Assembly (NCBI GenBank): GCA_964405455.1
Contig: CAYOOA010000034.1
Location: 1 to 23,757 of the forward strand
Direction of reading: 5' to 3'
Source: CALESS01 sp964405455
Lineage (GTDB): Bacteria > Chloroflexota > Anaerolineae > Anaerolineales > Anaerolineaceae
DNA: 23,757 nucleotides
The notes under the pieces were generated by a model, which made no database searches, had not been told where the DNA came from, and worked only from the letters and a program-made list of their open reading frames with translations. Made by a program: the position numbers and the translations under genes. Below are positions 22,676 to 23,757 of this stretch, piece after piece; the first letter of the stretch is position 1; every line of letters starts with the position of its first letter.

Positions 22676-22842
22676 GGGTTAGCTCCTTTTCTCAGTTGAA
22701 AATTTTTTGTTTCTAAGTAGTAAGACAGTGATATTCTTCAAGAATTAAGGTTGAAACTGATGTAAAATTAGAATATTCCCCCTTAATTTTTCACCTCGTG
22801 ATGCGTCTTTATATTTAAGAATAGATTCATGGAGGGCGAAAC
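22676..22842. promoter_or_regulatory. divergent regulatory region between the peptide gene and the sigma factor unit
   Basis: An AT-rich 167-bp region between divergent starts. It contains GAATATTC (22771-22778), a perfect 8-bp palindrome flanked by CCCC, which could be an operator. Candidate -10 sequences on the plus strand are TAAAAT (22763-22768) and TATATT (22810-22815), neither with a convincing -35. On the minus strand no good housekeeping promoter is visible before the peptide gene, leaving room for control by an alternative sigma factor. Confidence 0.35.
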
Positions 22843-22908
22843 ATGAACCAGTACAAGGAGTTAAAACTCGTCTGTATGTGGCGCACCTCATTCTGGGAGG
22901 TGCGCTAA
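22843..22908 (+). CDS. 21-residue small ORF before the sigma factor
   Basis: ATG at 22843 has a strong ribosome binding site (GGAGGG, 22831-22836, six bases upstream) and TAA ends it at 22908. The peptide starts MNQYKELKLV and carries Cys11, Trp13 and Trp18. The second half of the ORF coincides with a 9-bp hairpin, so translation of the ORF would affect its folding. It is either a regulatory leader peptide for the downstream sigma factor or a small secreted peptide; nothing in it identifies a family. Confidence 0.5.
   Translation: MNQYKELKLVCMWRTSFWEVR
22881..22905 (+). promoter_or_regulatory. hairpin within the 21-residue ORF
   Basis: GCGCACCTC (22881-22889) pairs with GAGGTGCGC (22897-22905), loop ATTCTGG. 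It is followed by TAAAATC, with no T run, so it is not a standard terminator. It lies 28 bases before the TTG start of the sigma factor gene, a position suited to attenuation or translational control. Confidence 0.55.
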
Positions 22909-22933
22909 AATCACCCCAAATTCACCTAACCAG

Positions 22934-23560
22934 TTGTCGAGCAACAAAATAGATGAGATGGAGCGCGTACATACATTGATAAAGGCGCTCCCAACGGCAA
23001 CAATCCCCCAAGCTGATTTAATGATTTACGAGTTACAAACCCTTATTGGTAATCAACTAATTCGTTATGTCTCGCACCACTTTGGCAACAATGGAGTAGA
23101 ATTTATTGAAGAAGTAGTGCAACGGACATGGATTAAGATTTGGGAAAAAGCAAGCCAATGTCATAGTAGCACATCATCCTCAACTTACGCTTGGATTTAC
23201 AAGATTGCCCGTAATACCGCATTAACTTTGTGGCGAGATATGAAGAAGCTGGATGAAGTGATTTCCTTCGATGATGTAGTGTTTACTGAAGCAGCGCCTC
23301 AAGATCTACCGACAATCCATGGTTCTTCAAGGAAAGGGCATATCATAAAATCGGAGCGAGCCATTGAAGAGGAGATTGTCGAACAAGAATATCAACGCTC
23401 CTGGAAGGCATTTCTTTCCCCCAAAGAACGTCAAGTGTATGGATTATGGATTGCTGGTTACACAAAAAGTGAAATAGCTGACATTCTCAAAATGAAACGA
23501 CCGCGAGTTTCAGAATATTTTAGACAAATTATAAATAAAAAACTATCTTTTAATGGGTAA
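22934..23560 (+). CDS. ECF-type sigma-70 family RNA polymerase sigma factor
   Basis: About 200 residues with the two-domain layout of extracytoplasmic-function sigma factors. Region 2 (about 60-105) contains FIEEVVQRTWIKIWEKA and the core-binding/-10 helix TYAWIYKIARNTALTLWRD. Region 4 (about 160-205) contains LSPKERQVYGLWIAGYTKSEIADILKM, with the helix-turn-helix KSEIADILKMKRPRVSEYF recognising the -35. A longer than usual linker rich in acidic residues joins them. The start is unclear: TTG at 22934 or ATG at 22958 (nine codons on), neither with a good ribosome binding site, so translation may depend on the upstream small ORF. It is divergent from the ComX/ComQ-like pair and upstream of a RodZ-like gene. 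Confidence 0.83.
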   Translation: MSSNKIDEMERVHTLIKALPTATIPQADLMIYELQTLIGNQLIRYVSHHFGNNGVEFIEEVVQRTWIKIWEKASQCHSSTSSSTYAWIYKIARNTALTLWRDMKKLDEVISFDDVVFTEAAPQDLPTIHGSSRKGHIIKSERAIEEEIVEQEYQRSWKAFLSPKERQVYGLWIAGYTKSEIADILKMKRPRVSEYFRQIINKKLSFNG

Positions 23561-23624
23561 GGATTTGCGTTCGGGTTAATTCAATCTGATCCTCCGAGAT
23601 TCACAAAATCTAACCTTTGAACAC

Positions 23625-23757
23625 ATGCATCTTCCAATGAGCAGAATTTCGAATAAAAACAATAATTTGACTTACAACATTCAAGATACCCCGTTGGAAC
23701 GTCTGGGCATGCAAATATCTCTCAGGCGGAGAAAAACGGGGTATTCTCTTGAATCAT
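23625..23757 (+). CDS. N-terminus of a RodZ-like helix-turn-helix protein, cut by the window edge
   Basis: Open from ATG at 23625 (or the in-frame ATG at 23637) to the right edge. After a polar N-terminus, the residues LERLGMQISLRRRKTGYSLES match the first helices of the RodZ-type/XRE helix-turn-helix (usually LGxxLRxxRxxxGxSLEE). RodZ-like proteins normally carry a membrane helix and an external domain further on, which would lie outside the window. Next to an ECF sigma gene it could be a membrane-bound regulator or anti-sigma-like partner, but the visible part cannot decide this. No ribosome binding site is seen. Confidence 0.55.
   Translation, partial: MHLPMSRISNKNNNLTYNIQDTPLERLGMQISLRRRKTGYSLES

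Noticed and set aside
22751..22779. TTGAAA with TATTCC as a promoter for the 21-codon ORF
   Set aside because: The -10 matches the consensus poorly and would leave a long leader; kept only as part of the general regulatory region.
1..23757. CRISPR arrays, tRNA genes, rRNA and insertion sequences
   Set aside because: I looked for regularly spaced repeats, TTCGANNCC-type T-arms and transposase reading frames and saw none that hold up.

Overview
The window looks like a bacterial chromosome segment, most plausibly from a Chloroflexota (Anaerolineae-like) organism. This is inferred from a high-GC housekeeping core with a DUF4349 lipoprotein, a GT87-type membrane protein, an archaeal/eukaryal-style ProS and a multi-sensor GGDEF protein. 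The taxonomy is tentative because no rRNA or species marker is present.

Layout. 1-1496 (minus strand): start of a truncated gene, a small AT-rich membrane protein, and an LpxL/HtrB-type acyltransferase. 1602-9951 (plus): a SAM-I riboswitch with its own promoter and terminator, then a tight run metH, homocysteine methyltransferase/methylenetetrahydrofolate reductase fusion, coaX, coaBC and a metallophosphoesterase. 10056-12279: DUF4349 lipoprotein and a GT87-like membrane protein. 12289-14670: MazG-like pyrophosphohydrolase, LOG-family protein, proS and a strong terminator. 14682-18335: an alpha-solenoid-like protein and a REC/PAS/GAF/PAS/GAF/GGDEF protein. 18379-21199: rpsO and pnp with a leader hairpin and terminators.

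From about 21200 to the right edge the DNA becomes clearly AT-rich and the content changes. It holds two tandem copies of a minus-strand unit made of a consensus promoter, a 48-nt hairpin RNA with a C5-C6 loop and a U6 tract. These look like paralogous small RNA genes. Upstream of them, also on the minus strand, are a 42-codon ORF with a strong ribosome binding site, whose product ends in ...FQIWAPW, and a polyprenyl-synthase-family protein. This pairing resembles the ComX pheromone precursor and the ComQ isoprenyl transferase of Bacillus. Divergently transcribed are a 21-codon ORF overlapping a hairpin, an ECF-type sigma factor, and the start of a RodZ-like helix-turn-helix protein cut by the window edge.

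The most interesting hypothesis is that the right-hand island encodes a prenylated-peptide signalling module with an associated sigma factor and small RNAs. The ORFs, ribosome binding sites, promoters and hairpins are seen directly; the signalling role is inference.
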